Notes: generated by a model from the sequence alone, not told the origin. 64,000 nt of DNA from Globodera rostochiensis (GCA_018350325.1 JAEVLN010000002.1:3250295-3314294), one strand, 5' to 3'. Numbered from the stretch's first letter, positions 23,740-35,929 are shown. Translations and numbers: made by a program.

Positions 23740-26700
23740 ATGAGTTTTTCAGTGGCAATTAACGACGATTTTTACGATGAGTCTCAGGATCATTTGTATT
23801 TAATCAATGAAGATGAAAATGCATTAAACGAGGCAAGATAATTTAACTAATTAACACCCATTATAATTGAATTTGAACTTTTTAGACTTTAACGTTCGAA
23901 GACAGTGAAAGTGAAAACACTGAGACCGTATCAAATGGCATTTGTACAGCGTCTTCTCCCAATCCGACGCCATCGTCGTCGGCATTACTTTCCTCAGAAG
24001 GGCATTCTTTTGCCGCCGTTCTGACTGAACGAAGCTTGGAAATTCTGAAAAAATATTTTGGCTATTCTCGATTCCGCCCTTTACAATGCGAAGTCATCGA
24101 CGCGGCCTTGCGCAGTCGTGACCAATTGGTTGTTCTGTCCACAGGTCGCTCCCTTCAGCGATGGACTTGCCCCCCCCTCAACCGCAAATTTCCATTGGTT
24201 TAATAACGCTTAGGCTATGGGAAGAGTGTGTGCTACCAATTGCCGTCGCTTATTCGCAACAATCTCACTTTGGTCGTCTCCCCACTGATCTCTCTGATGG
24301 AAGACCAAGTCAATGCCCTCGAGTAAGCAAACACTTTTTGTGTGATATTTAAATTAAAGTTTCTAAACATTTGGCGGTGATTTTTGGGTCCGATTATTTG
24401 TTTGGTTTCACACGAAGGAGGAACCCAAATTTAGACAGGCTGGAGTTGATGCTGCGTATTTTGGAGGCAATCAAACGAGAGAATCAATTTTCGATTCCAT
24501 AAAGAGGGGACGACTTCGTATCCTCTACATAACTCCGGAAGCCTACCAATCCACGCCGGATTTTATTCGAAAAATCCACGAATGTAATTTTATTTTGTTG
24601 CTTATGTAATTAGTTCCCTTATAAAACGATTTTTTTAGTTTCTTAAAAAGCAAAAAGCCTCATCTTTAGTTCATTTTTTAATATGCCGTTTAACTTCTCG
24701 TTTTCAGACGTTGGACTGCTCGCCGTGGACGAGGCCCATTGCATTTCGCAATGGGGCCATGAGTTCAGGCCAGGCTATCGCCAAATTGCCGATATTCGCA
24801 ACGTTTTGGTAGGCGTCCCCGTCATGGCGTTAACGGCGACCGCCACTGCCCCGGTGAGAAATGACATCATCCAGAATTTGCGATTGAACAACCCCAAAGT
24901 GACAATGTCCGGCTTTGATAGGTGTTTTCAACTTCTGTTTACATTTAACGCGGCAAACATCAACTTTTTCAGGAAGAATTTGTTCATTGAAGTCCAAAAA
25001 CGAACCCAGGCATTGAGGTGAGAGCGCTTTTGCTTTAGCTGATGCTCTCTTGTTCAACATTTTCCGATTCAGTTTCGAAAAGTGTGTGCAGAATGATTTG
25101 GAGCGTCTTCTGGAGGACGACCCCAAGCATGGCCCTAATTTTGGCGGTCCCACAATAATTTATTGCCAAAGTCGAGAAAGCGTCAATAAACTGACACAAC
25201 AACTCCGAAGTTAGCAAAGGGCTTGGCTGATATAAATGGTGAAATAGAAAGGACTTTGTTTATTGATGTTTTTTTGAAACGGATTTGAATGGAATGTTTT
25301 TCTCACAACTGTATTAATTGTACTTCTTCCACTTGAGGCATCGGAGTTCGTGCAGTCGGTTACCATGCCGGGATGACGACCCCTCAGCGACACAAAGCGC
25401 ACAAAGATTTTGCTACGGATCGGGCGAGCACGTGCGTTGCGACCATTGCGTTCGGCATGGGCATTGACAAAAAGGACGTCCGGCGGGTAATCCATTACGG
25501 GGGTCAGTGGACAATTTACGGGTTAATTGTTTCAAAATGCAAATTCAGCACCGGGAAACATCGAAGGTTATTACCAGGAAATTGGACGGGCTGGCCGCGA
25601 TGGCTTTCCCAGTCGATGCAATATTTTTTACTCCAGCAGTGACATAATGATTCAGAAGTGAGCAAATCGCGGAGTTTGAATTTTGTATTTGTTCGTTTTT
25701 GTAAAGGAACCGAATCATGAAGAACAATCTTTCGCGGGACTACGAACATCACAAACTGGAAATGCTTCGTCGGATGGAACAGTTTTTGACGACAATGAGT
25801 TGCCGCCGTTATTTGATTCTGTCCTATTTTGACAATTCCATTCAACACCCGGACGCGCCGAATTCCGACTGTTGTGACAATTGCGCAAAACGGTGCCAAT
25901 TGGGAGGGAAAGACTCGAAAAGTTACGGCAAGCAACCGATGGTCGACTTTGGTGAGGAGGCAAAAAAGCTGTTCAATGCGCTTGAACTGTTCAACGGACG
26001 AAGTGGACTCAGAAAACCCATCGATTTTCTGAGAGGAAATGAAAATGTACAATATTTAACTAATAAATAAGCATCCTTTTATCGCTTTGTTTTTAGAAGA
26101 TTCCTATCGCTCTCCGGAAAAGCAAAGGACCTCTTGGTCAAGAACTGTTCGGCAGTGGGAAGAACAAAACCGACACTTGGTGGACGGAGTTTGGCAAATT
26201 GTTGCGCAACAACGGCTTTCTGCTGGAGTCCAAGTCCACGTTCGCCCAATATGGCTATCTGACTCAATTAGCACCAAAAGCGACCGAATGGTTAAGCCGA
26301 GATTCGAAAGTGAACATTTTATTGACTAAAATAGGGTTTTGGATACGCATATTTTGCTTTTTTTATTGAAAATGACTTGCGGAACGGCTTGCAGTTTGCA
26401 TGTCGTACCTCAAATGGTCGGTTCAATGAAACTGCAAATGTACCGTCCGCGAGTACCCATACATAACTCTTTCTAACGCTGTTACTTTGTTCAGCAATTG
26501 GAGCTCATCCCCAACGAGTATTTGCTTTCGTCGTTCAACGTTAAAACAGCGGTAGAGCATCGGGGGGCACCGAATAGAGCGGCTGTTGTTCAAGTCTACT
26601 CAGAAAAGTAAGTAATCGGTGTTCAGAATAATTTGATACTTGTTTTGGCCAATGGATAATTCAAATTATCCAATTTCCATTCATTGAATCAGAGATACCA

Positions 26701-27790
26701 TACGATTGTTTATTTATTTGAATTGAATTTCAGAAAATTGAATGAATCCAAAGAGCGAACGTACAAAGACGGCACTTACTATCACTCACCCATCTCCACT
26801 TCGACTTCATCTTGCATTGAAACTTATGAAAAGGTTGTCCATAAGTTTTGTCGCTAATTTATCGCAACTCGGTTATCTTCAGCTTCCTGAACTGCGCAAA
26901 GAGCTTGAAAACTTTCGTTATGAACTTTCTTTGCAAATGGACTGTGCGGCAAATTCCGTCTTCAGCAACACCGTCGTTGAAGAATTGCTGAGGATTCGGC
27001 CAACAAAGTCTGAAGAATATTTTTACACCGTCTCATTTTTGTCGTTTAGGGAGCAAAGTCTTGCCATCGTGGAAGGCCTCCCGGAACAACGTCGGCATCA
27101 ATTTGCTAAACAAATTTTGTGTTTGGTTGCCAACTTTTGTGCCTCCAACGGCGTGCCGACGGATCAGACCGGTTCGGCCGGCGGCGAGGTGCCGTTGGAG
27201 TTGGAAGGCACAATTCGTGAACAGCTGAGTCCGTCCGAGCGCACGACCTTTTTGGCTCATTTTCTCGGCCGCCTTTCTCTGGTGGAATTGGCCTCTCGCT
27301 TCAAACTCACTTCTGGGACCATTGTAAACCATTTGAACTCGGCCGTCCGAAAAGGTCTTCCCGTTCATCTGGACGTGCTCTTGATCAGCCCCAACATGGT
27401 CAGCACTGTGTACCAAAAAGTGGAGGAGAATAGACGAGGTCAAATTTTGCTATTCTCTGGCAATCAGTGCCAACAATTTAGTAGAAAAAATGAATAACTG
27501 ACTTATTTGATATTCAATTTAAAAAAAAACAATTTTAAGACATAATCCGCATGAAGCCAATCATGGAACTTCTGCCCGAAAATTTGCTCTCCTACGACCA
27601 ATTGCGGATTATTCTCTCCATTTTCGAGTTTGAATATGGCATTAAAGCCGAATCAGGGGCGGATGAACCACCGCTGTTCAAGCGAAAGAGTTCGTCGTGG
27701 ACTGCACAATCGGGCGAGACGGGTGGGGGCGGGGCCGACGACGTCGTGTACAATGTGAAGAAAAAGAAACACTCCCTTTTTGATGCTTGA
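23740..27790 (+). CDS. wrn-1: RecQ helicase, Werner (WRN) type
   Basis: ATP-dependent 3'-5' DNA helicase for replication-fork repair and genome stability. An acidic N-terminus ([18 protein letters not shown]) is followed by helicase motifs: 0 ([10 protein letters not shown]), I ([12 protein letters not shown]), Ia ([12 protein letters not shown]), II ([19 protein letters not shown]), III (MALTATAT), IV ([13 protein letters not shown]), V ([15 protein letters not shown]) and VI ([12 protein letters not shown]). The zinc-binding RecQ-Ct (CDNCAKRC) precedes an RQC winged helix ([20 protein letters not shown]), an HRDC domain ([17 protein letters not shown]) and a WRN-type helix-turn-helix ([19 protein letters not shown]). 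There is no exonuclease domain, as in C. elegans WRN-1. The first intron appears to use a GC donor (after 23832). Confidence 0.92.
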
Positions 27791-28272
27791 CGATTTTATA
27801 CAAACTGTAACACACCTTTTATATCTGTTGCTTTTTGAATTATAATGGTGATAATAAAGCAAACTCAGTGTCTCCTCATGCAAAGAAGTGTGCTCACAGA
27901 TTTGGGGTTGTCGCGAAATTTTGACGTTTTGTTTTGGGAAACGGAGGGGGGAAAATGTTGTCACAGTTTTGACCAGGAATGGCGGGGGCCATGGATACAA
28001 ATTTTTTATCCGTGTCCGGATATGTCATCAGCATTTGTTCCGTCCGTATCAGATTGAAATTGCGGGCACGGGCATTACTCCAAGAAAATCTTTCATTTTT
28101 CTGGGAGAGAGCCCCGGCAGGGAAATAAGAAAATGTAATTGAAGCAAAAAAATTCAGAAAGATGTGAAATTTTTTTTTCAAAAATTCTTTTGTATAATTG
28201 GAAGTGAACATAATAAAAATGCATCTGATACAACCAAAAATCATAAGTGGTTCTCTTGCTTTTGTTTAATTG
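27791..28272. other. convergent 3' intergenic spacer
   Basis: AT-rich sequence between the stops of the WRN-type gene and the F-box gene. No gene is supported. Confidence 0.5.
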
Positions 28273-29657
28273 CTAATCAGTGTTCAGCATCATCACGTTG
28301 GCAGCATTTGGGAGCTTTTCCAAGATTTGCCTATTTCCCAGAACGACATTGAAGAAAAAACGAACGGCCCGGTGGTGAGCTTTTCCCCGTTTGACTCGGA
28401 TCAGCCGAATATCTGACAAAAGATGAAATGGTGATCAAGGAAGAATTGAAGCAAATTCCCTCACCATTTGTAATTATTTTGGGCTCCACGCAGTGCATGA
28501 ACTGCTCGACAAAGGCGTCCGTAAGAGTGAAAGTCTAAGGGGGGAGGGGAAAGAAAATATTCGAAACAGTTCGTATTTATTTCTGTTCGGGCAAGATAAA
28601 AACAAGAATTTTGCTTATTTTGAATTCCGGGCCCTAAGAATAAAAGATCACCTGGAAAACCCAATAGTTGACGTGCCCGAGATTGCGCAACAGTTTGTTG
28701 AGCTTCAAGAAGAAAGCGCTCGGCGGCGTCAGAATTTTGTAGAAAGTCCTATAAATTCCGCTTTTGCACCCAAACACCGAATCGGACAGTCGGACTTAGC
28801 GTAAAAGTGCGGGTAGTGAAGTCCGATCGCATCGACGCCTCCTAAAATTCCGCTTTTCCTGTCGTCCGACTCCCACGCCTCGTTGGTAAACGCCCGAAGT
28901 TCCTCGAAATACAGTGACAGCTGAGCGCCGCCATCCGCGGACGGCTTGGGCTTCGACTGGCTGCGTCGGTACGTCTCCACTGTCATGAAGGACGGGTCGC
29001 CGATCGGTTTGAGCATATTTCTGTATGGAATTTACTCATTTAGTACAATAAAATGCGATGAAGAAAACCTGGAAGTGAAGTATTTCTCGGTGCGATAAAC
29101 TTTAATAATGTTTCCACTGCTGAGAATCTGAATTTTCGCAAAGAAAAATTGAATAAGTACATTAAAGCTATTATTTTGATACGGTTTTGGGGGTTTTTAG
29201 TATACCAATTTTAGGTTTAATAAAAGCCGAATACACCGATAGGAAAGCCGGAATCCCAAAGCTAAAAGATGCCAAAAAATGGATTAAAGGGAGTTTACCA
29301 TTGAGAATGTCCTTTTCGATGAAAAAATGACGTAGTCAATCACTCGACTGGCAAGGTATTTGCTGTTGTGACGAATCATTTGGTGCCACCACGCACAGAC
29401 ATGTTCACAACTGTCCAAATCGTTTCTCTCCAAGTTGCCAAAAATTAAGAGCCAAAGTTCCGCTGAAAGAAGTTCATACGGCTGCGGAAAACTAAGCTGA
29501 AAAAAACCTAAATTAATTAGCTTATAAAAATCAGTTTATCAAACAGTACTTCAGAATTTGTCGCAGGCAATTCGGTGTTGAGGGCCTTACAATTAGTATC
29601 CGCCACGGCATTCGATAGAAACAAACTGGAAAAGTTTTCAGCAATAAAACTGGACAT
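28273..29657 (-). CDS. F-box protein
   Basis: A likely substrate adaptor of an SCF ubiquitin ligase. Seven phase-consistent minus-strand exons (29657-29550, 29496-29299, 29127-29069, 29020-28778, 28718-28652, 28534-28465, 28412-28273) give 294 residues. The F-box occupies roughly residues 43-85 (LLSAELWLLIFGNLERNDL, then CAWWHQMIRHNSKYLASRV). The rest has no recognised repeats, but includes GGVDAIGLHYPHFYAKSDC and a C-terminal basic helix RLIRVKRGKAHHRAVRFFF. A stop in the longest open frame is bypassed by a 59-bp intron joining DCPIR to AFFLKLNKLLRN. No signal peptide is seen, so it is probably intracellular. Confidence 0.8.
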
Positions 29658-29975
29658 TTAAGCAACTGAAACAAACGAAGACCATTAAAAAAAGTTTTAA
29701 ACAATAAAAAGTGCCAGAGAATTTCAAATTGCCTAAGAATAGGCCAGTTTTATCTTTTACATTTTATTAGCGGATTTTTTATTTTATTTACTGGGAAATG
29801 TACGGCGGTGCCGATATGTAAGTGAAGACGGGAAGAAAATAAAAATATGTAGGCATCAAACAAGTTTTTTAATTAAAAATGAAAACACTTACAAATTAGA
29901 AAAATAACATTACGCCAAATATCAAAAGCAAAGAGAAATTTTGAAATTCTCAATAGAGACGAGATTTATATGGAA

Positions 29976-30019
29976 TAAAAAACGTCAAATATGGACTAAA
30001 AACCCCCTAAAAATCTCGA
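29976..30019. repeat. 44-bp direct repeat, left copy
   Basis: Identical to 31467-31510 in the same orientation. The two copies bracket about 1.45 kb that includes the zinc-finger mini-gene and its minisatellite. The sequence begins taaaaaacgtcaaatatgga. Confidence 0.85.
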
Positions 30020-30089
30020 AAATCACCCGTTTTAACGAGAAAGTTCAGGAAAGAGAATGGGCAAACCAATCGTAAAAATAACATTGCTC
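30020..30089. repeat. dispersed repeat shared with 33401-33472
   Basis: About 70 bp starting with atcacccgttttaacga are shared, with a few changes, with a segment just upstream of the GRHPR-type gene. The copies are noncoding. Confidence 0.75.
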
Positions 30090-30279
30090 AGTGAAGGTCA
30101 AAAAACATGATCTAAAGCCGAGATTAGGTATGTGACTATATTCATGTTAAGAAGAAAGTGACAGAATCCAAAGTTCAATGAGTGCTGATAATGCGAAGTA
30201 AATCAGTCGCTTTCGTCCATTTGATAATTGTGGCCCTAAAGAGGGCCGTTTGGGTTAGTTTTGGGTGTTGTCGTTGTCC

Positions 30280-30578
30280 TCAGTTGTGGTTATGGTAACC
30301 AGCCTGGTAGAGCGTGATTTGGAATTCTCCGAAATCCAGCTCTTCCGCCTTTCTTAAGTTGCTAAAATAAAAACAAATTCTATTCAAATTACTTACAGTC
30401 TATATCTGCAATCATGATGCCTCCTGCGGTAGCATTCGTAGTATACTACCCTAGGATTTGGTGAATGACGTTTGTGGTAACGGTGTTGCGCACAATACGC
30501 GTGCACCGCTTCCCAGGTGGCGAAAGTACCAATCTCTACCCACAGAATCTCGTGCAAATTGCCGAAGTTCTCGTTCAT
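30280..30578 (-). CDS. stand-alone FLYWCH/WRKY-GCM1-like zinc-finger mini-gene, copy 1
   Basis: Two exons (30578-30397 and 30361-30280), separated by a 35-bp intron, encode 87 residues. The pattern YYECYRRRHHDC followed by GYHNH gives C49, C57, H84 and H86, the C2HxH layout of FLYWCH and Mutator-transposase FAR1/WRKY-GCM1 domains. TWEAVHAYCAQH near residue 22 resembles the start of such domains in MULE transposases. There is no transposase catalytic domain nearby. The exon and intron sequence matches the plus-strand copy at 57444-57742. The family assignment is inferred from pattern, not from a search. Confidence 0.65.
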
Positions 30579-30624
30579 AATGAGGAATGAGAAGGAAAAA
30601 AGTGAGAATGGTGAAATCCCTGTC

Positions 30625-30632
30625 TATTTATA
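30625..30632 (-). promoter_or_regulatory. TATA box of mini-gene copy 1
   Basis: On the minus strand tataaata lies about 47 bp before the ATG at 30578. It is preserved in copy 2 at the same spacing. Confidence 0.6.
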
Positions 30633-30824
30633 CCAAAAAACAAGGGAAAATATCGGTCATAGCGGCCAGAGCCAAAATCGAACAAAACATATACCAATCG
30701 ACTCCTCTCGGTCTGCAATGTAAGAATCCGAAAAAAAAATTTTGGGCAACAATTCCCTAAAGATTTACAGACCCGGGACTGAAGTGTCTTTTGACTGGAT
30801 ACTCAGTGTCCACTGATTAAAAAG

Positions 30825-31030
30825 GCGTACGGTCCGAATGCCGACCGCCCGAATGCAGACCAAGCCAAAATCGGTCCGAATGCCGACGTCCGAATGCAGA
30901 CCAAGCCAAAATCGGTCCGAATGTCGACCGGTCCGAATGCAGATCAAGCCAAATCGGTCCGAATGTCGACCCACTGTAAATCGGCCTGAATACCGACCAA
31001 GCCAAAATCGGTCTGAATGCAGACCCATCA
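30825..31030. repeat. minisatellite upstream of mini-gene copy 1
   Basis: Imperfect units built from cggtccgaatgccgacc and gaatgcagaccaagccaaaa. The same family occurs, inverted, at 57172-57370 and as a shorter block at 31381-31455. Confidence 0.85.
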
Positions 31031-31054
31031 CAACAAATCTAAAATTTTATCGCA

Positions 31055-31310
31055 CAAACTTTAGCCATTTTGAAGGAACAAATAAAAGCAATCGTTCATC
31101 AAAATTGAATGTTCGCCACAGAGATTCAAAGCATATTCAAAAATATCGACGCATTTGCACAGATCAGTGGCAAACTTTTGATTGGGTTCGGTTCCTCGGC
31201 GTCCAAGCGCCCCTTCAGAAATGTCCACAGTTTTTGACGCCATCGCCCATCGTCGATCAGTGCGAACAGCGGCAGAAGGAATTGCATATAAACGAAACGA
31301 AAAAGAGCTT
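31055..31310 (-). pseudogene. frameshifted fragment of an unidentified gene (copy of 56899-57105)
   Basis: The minus strand reads FRFVYMQFLLPLFAL, then DDGRWRQKLWTFLKG and DAEEPNPIK. There a one-base loss breaks the frame; the continuation CVDIFEYALNLCGEHSI is in another frame. The plus-strand copy at 56899-57105 is uninterrupted here. No start, promoter or flanking exons are present. Confidence 0.7.
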
Positions 31311-31380
31311 TAGCTCTTGAAGAGCTTTCGAATGACTATAATAATGTCTGAATATGTCAAGGTTGAAGCAAGTTATTGCC

Positions 31381-31455
31381 CAGTCTGTATTCGGACCGGT
31401 CTGCATTCGGATCAATTTATGTTTGGTCTGTATTCGGACCATTCTGCATTCAGAT
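31381..31455. repeat. short block of the same minisatellite family
   Basis: Four degenerate units of the ctgtattcggaccgg / ctgcattcggat type, oriented opposite to the array at 30825-31030. Confidence 0.7.
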
Positions 31456-31466
31456 ATGTAGCCGAC

Positions 31467-31510
31467 TAAAAAACGTCAAATATGGACTAAAAACCCCCTA
31501 AAAATCTCGA
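31467..31510. repeat. 44-bp direct repeat, right copy
   Basis: Identical to 29976-30019. See that entry. Confidence 0.85.
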
Positions 31511-31681
31511 TCTTAGGGGGTGCACTTTTGGTTTGAAAAAATTTTTGATTTTTAAGGGTACATTTTTCGCTTTTATTGCATTTTTCTTAAGAAATTTCAA
31601 AGACAGCAAACAAACAAAAAAAGTGTCAACTTTTTCAAATACATAGACGGAAATAGAGTGTTTCAATACTCGTCCCAGAGG

Positions 31682-33335
31682 TCAGCCGAACTTCAATTCC
31701 GCCACCATTTCTATCCCCTGGAAGAAATTGCATATGTTCTGTTCAGTGGTTGAAGCCATCAAATCTCTCGTCGCGTAAGTTGCGGATCCAATGTGCGGCA
31801 AAATGACTAAAAATGGATGAAAGTCTGCTTCAACGCTTTTTTTTTGTTGTAAAAATGATGGAATTCCATTCACATTCACATTCTATTCCGTAACCTACCA
31901 CAATTATCCATGCTGAAAAGCGGATGATCCGTAGGCAATGGTTCGGGATCCGTAACGTCAAGTCCGGCGGCGCGAATGCGTCCGTCTCTGAGCGCTTCTC
32001 TCAGCGCTTCGATGTCGACCAAAATGCCTCTAAATTGATTTTGGAGTTCAATTAACACTGACAAATGAGTGAGTAGTCGCCGAACCTGGAAATGTTGATC
32101 AGAATCGAGTCTTTTTTCATTTTTGCAAAAGCGTCTCTATTGAATATTTGGGCATTTTCCTTCGAAGGCGCGGCGCAAACAATCACAAAGTCACTTTGAG
32201 CGAGAAGCGCATCAAAAGAGACGAATTCGAATGGAGAGGAATCTGAAAAATTTAAATTTGACTGCTTTCGTTTTCTGCGAGGACGAACTGCCAGACAAAC
32301 CACAGAAACTCACCCACGGGCCTTCGGTTGTTGTAAATGATTCGCTTCGGTTTGAACGCCACCATTTTGTTGGCCATGCAAGTACCAATCTTTCCCATGC
32401 CATAAACTCCAATAACGGCGTCCACGAGGGTCTTACCACACACTGAACGGCATGGAAATACAAAATAACGAAAAATGATCAGTAAAAAAATGGTTTTACC
32501 CTAATGACCCAATGTAAAGAATTATGATGAGCGGAAACAACAACTCACTGTAATAAGGCGACCACGTCTTCCAACCTCCGCTTAAACATTTCAGTGAGAC
32601 ATCATAGATCAAAGAGATTTTAAAGATGTGAAGGAAAAGTGCTCACGTTTGCGCGGATCTGACAGCCTCCGGGACTTAATTCGGTGGTTGTTTTGGGAAC
32701 AAAGTTAACAAAATGTTGGCCTACTTCTTCGCGCCGTGGCCAGAAGAAGTGCCATGCCCAATTCGGCCGTCGCATCGGTCAGAACGTCTTCAGGGCTGAA
32801 ATGCGTACCAATGGAAATGGGCACAAGAGGCGTAACCTGGCGTGTATCCGATGCGAACTCCACTTAATATCGGCGCGATCAATCAAAATCTATCGGGCGA
32901 TCGATTAAACCGAAACTGTCTGATCGACTTCAAACATTTAAAGTCAGATTAATGCCTATTTTTAACTTTATGCCCGATTTGCCATCCCATGTGCCCACCG
33001 TTTTCTGCAGGCTTCCAAATCGATGTGCTCATAGCCAACGCTCATTGTGCCCACAACTTTCAATTTTGTCGCCCGCTCCAACAGTTCCTCGTCAATTTTG
33101 TCCCGTAGAAGACAAAAAAGTGCGTCGGCATCGGCGACCTTCTCCAACAGCATTTCCCTAGGCATTTGACCATGTCCGGCTGAAATTGGAAATTGAAGGC
33201 AATTAATCGATCGTCTGAAAATTTGAAATATAACTAACAATATTGGAAAACATCGCCTACAGCGGCCAATTTCTTCAACGAAACCGTCGAATCCGTGACA
33301 ACTATTTTCGCCTTAGACGACAATTTCTGTGCCAT
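31682..33335 (-). CDS. glyoxylate/hydroxypyruvate reductase (D-2-hydroxyacid dehydrogenase)
   Basis: NAD(P)H-dependent reduction of glyoxylate or hydroxypyruvate. The minus-strand start at 33335 opens MAQKLSSKAKIVVTDSTVSL. The substrate domain includes DADALFCLLRDKIDEELLE and VVGTMSVGYEHIDL; splicing then gives VRIGYTPEDVLTDATAELGM and the helix ALLLATARR. The Rossmann fold shows VIGVYGMGKIG. The catalytic set is present: Arg in ILINISRG, Glu in GLDVTDPEPLP and His in ILPHIGSAT. The protein ends NICNFFQGIEMVAELKFG. It looks like GRHPR rather than 3-phosphoglycerate dehydrogenase because of its length and DPEPLP signature. Its start is 321 bp downstream of the succinate-CoA ligase stop on the same strand. 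Confidence 0.9.
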
Positions 33336-33400
33336 CGTTGCTCTTAAAGGGTGCTGATGAAGTGAAAATGCAAACAATGGAAGCAAATTTCGCATACTAA

Positions 33401-33472
33401 ATCACCCGTTTTAACGAAAAAGTTCAGGAAAAAGAGAATGGGACAAACCAATAGTAAAAATACCGTTGCTGA
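33401..33472. repeat. dispersed repeat shared with 30020-30089
   Basis: Near-copy of the 70-bp segment beside the 44-bp direct repeat, located in the short spacer between two minus-strand genes. Confidence 0.7.
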
Positions 33473-33655
33473 TAAGAAATTGGAATTTTAACGATTAAAC
33501 GGACCAAAGATATTAAAATCGAAGAAAATTTAATTACCAACTAAATCGAACTCAACTGCAAGAATTAAAATGAACAGGTTGAAAATTAGGTAGAATAACA
33601 AAATTCCATGCAAAATGTTTTTGATTTCATTGAACAAATTGTAATCAAAAATAGT

Positions 33656-35929
33656 TTAGGCTCTGTCGGCATATTTTTCTCTTTGTTTGCCCAATTCGGC
33701 GTCTTCCCCATGAGAAAGTCGGACTGCTCTCTTCGCCGCTTCCTCAAAAGAGTCGTAACATTCAAAAATGCCCAAATGGGAGGCGCCCGCGATCAGCTCT
33801 TTGGCCTCAGCCATGCGAGTGCCCTTCAGCCTGAAAATGAACAAAAGTAATAAATAACTCTGATTTATTATGAACCTCAAATAACACAAGTTTAAGCCGT
33901 TCCCCCTATGTTTCAGTTCACTAATGGGAAACAAATACAATACAAAAAATCGCATGCCTAATAACCACCGGAATGTCCAGCTTTGAATTTGCCATCGCCT
34001 CCAGAATGCCTTGAGCGACCACGTCACAGCGGAGAATGCCACAGAAAACGTTGACAAAAATGACGCGAAGTTTGGCAGAGTCGGTCAAAATAATTCTGCA
34101 CGCTTCTTTGACTTGTTGAACTGTGGCACCTCCACCCAAATCTGTCGAGAAATTGCAATTTACAATTATTAGAACGACCGGCTTAAAGCCAGAAACTAAC
34201 CCAAAAAATTGGCCGGCTCACCGCCGTGCAATTTGATTATGTCCTAAAACGATTAAATTGTTAGCAAAAATATTTTTAAAAAATGATTTCTTTTTTACCA
34301 TTGTTGCCATCGCTAAGCCAGCACCATTCACTGAATGTGGTTAAAATGATTTACTATACGCAATTTTTGTTAATTTCCTCTTACCCATACACGCGATGTT
34401 GCCGTCAAGACCAACATACGACAACCCGCACTTCTTGGCCATGGTTTCTCGGAAATCCTAAAATTTGACATATTTTTTTAAAGCGTCGAGACCGCTATTT
34501 TGAAGCGCTACCATTTCATCAAATGTCTCCATACCAAAAATGTCCGACTGTCTAAAAGATGCATTGTCATCGAAATTCAATTTGGCATCGACACAAAACA
34601 CTAAAAAGAGTAATTCAGAAATCAGAAAATGCACAATAAAATTGCCCCGGGCGTCGTCAGTTTCGGCGAATGGATTTATTTCAATTTGAGAGGCGTCCAC
34701 TTCAATGAAAAGGTCATATAACCTTCGAATTTGTTCAGAGGCCTAAAATGTTTTTTCTATTAAATTTAGAAAAACTTTCACAAACATTAGCCAATGCTTT
34801 TTCAGAAAACTTCAAAAACTTTGCAACTCTTTGACATTGCTCTTCGGTTACTCCGTCAAGCACAGAAATTCGTTCCTAAATTCGCACATTACAAACAAAA
34901 AAAAAGAAGTTTAATTAAAGGTTCTAAAAAGAAAAAAATTGCATCGCATTAATACAAACCTTAAAAATCAATTCAGGCTGATTAATGGCAATCTCTTCGA
35001 TGTCCATGCCACCAATGGGACACGCAACGATCACCTGACAAAGACTGGCGATCAGACATAAAAGATATATAATAAGTGATCGCAAAGTTGGTGCCATAAA
35101 ACATTAAATTCAAAATATGGGAAACCAATTTTGTAAAAAGTTTTTTTGCATTTCGAAGTCGGAGATTGAAATTTCCGCAAATAAAACATTTTTGTCAAAA
35201 AAAGAAACGGATATCCAATTTTTAATTCGATTATAAGAACAAAAAATAGGTAAGTAAACTAACCGGGCCAGTCGATGTTGGATCCATAATAATGGACAGG
35301 TACGTTTCTCGGTTGATCGTAATCGATTCTGCGACCATAACCTGAACATTTCTTCCAATCAAATGCAAAGCTTCAAATCAATCAATGCCTTATTGACGAG
35401 TACGCCTTGGTCACTTGTCTGCTGCGTGACCAGTCTTTTCCCGAGCATTCCATTGACATGACTGATCGCCTTTTCTATCCTGAAAATAATGGATTTAAAA
35501 GTCAACGAAATGTGTGTTATGCTTACGATTTTGTGATGCGAATCCCTCCTCCGTCCTTTGGGCAATCGATAAAACGTCCTTTGCCACGTCCTCCCGCCAA
35601 GATTTGCGCTTTAATGACGTATTCAGCAAATGCTAAATTTAATAGAAATAATCTTTTGTAAAACGTCTCTTTTCCGTCTATTTATCGAAATTGTCCTAGT
35701 TTTTCAAAACAAACAAAGTACCGGTTTTGTCGAAATTCTTATCCGTTGCTCTTACGCCTTCTTCGACAAGGAAGAAGTCTTGAACAGTGCATCCATTTTG
35801 ACGAAGCAACTGTTTGCTTTGGTATTCTTGCAAATTTAAATTCCTGGTCTGATTTGTTCTGCACATTCTTTTCAAGCCAAAAATTGAATTAGTTGCGATT
35901 GAATTGGTCGTTCGAGTCAGAAAATTCAT
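33656..35929 (-). CDS. succinate-CoA ligase, beta subunit (mitochondrial)
   Basis: TCA-cycle enzyme that couples succinyl-CoA cleavage to ATP or GTP formation. The chosen start gives a presequence-like N-terminus (MNFLTRTTNSIATNSIFGLK) before RNLNLQEYQSKQLLRQNG. The ATP-grasp part shows YVIKAQILAGGRGKG, LVTQQTSDQGVLVNK, RETYLSIIMDPTSTGP and GGMDIEEIAINQPELIFK; also IEINPFAETDD and DAKLNFDDNASFRQ. The CoA-ligase part includes YVGLDGNIACM, LGGGATVQQVKEACRI and VVIRLKGTRMAEAKELIAGA. The N-terminal half looks like GDP-forming enzymes and the C-terminal half like ADP-forming ones, so nucleotide specificity is unresolved. The usual FGGI is VFCGILRCD here. Confidence 0.9.

Noticed and set aside
28729..29016. 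95-codon minus-strand frame ending FIGLSTKF as a complete gene
   Set aside because: It is one exon of the F-box gene; the apparent stop falls in a 59-bp intron that restores a downstream coding frame.
30838..31320. 160-codon plus-strand frame
   Set aside because: It runs through the minisatellite and antisense to the pseudogene fragment, so it is a shadow.
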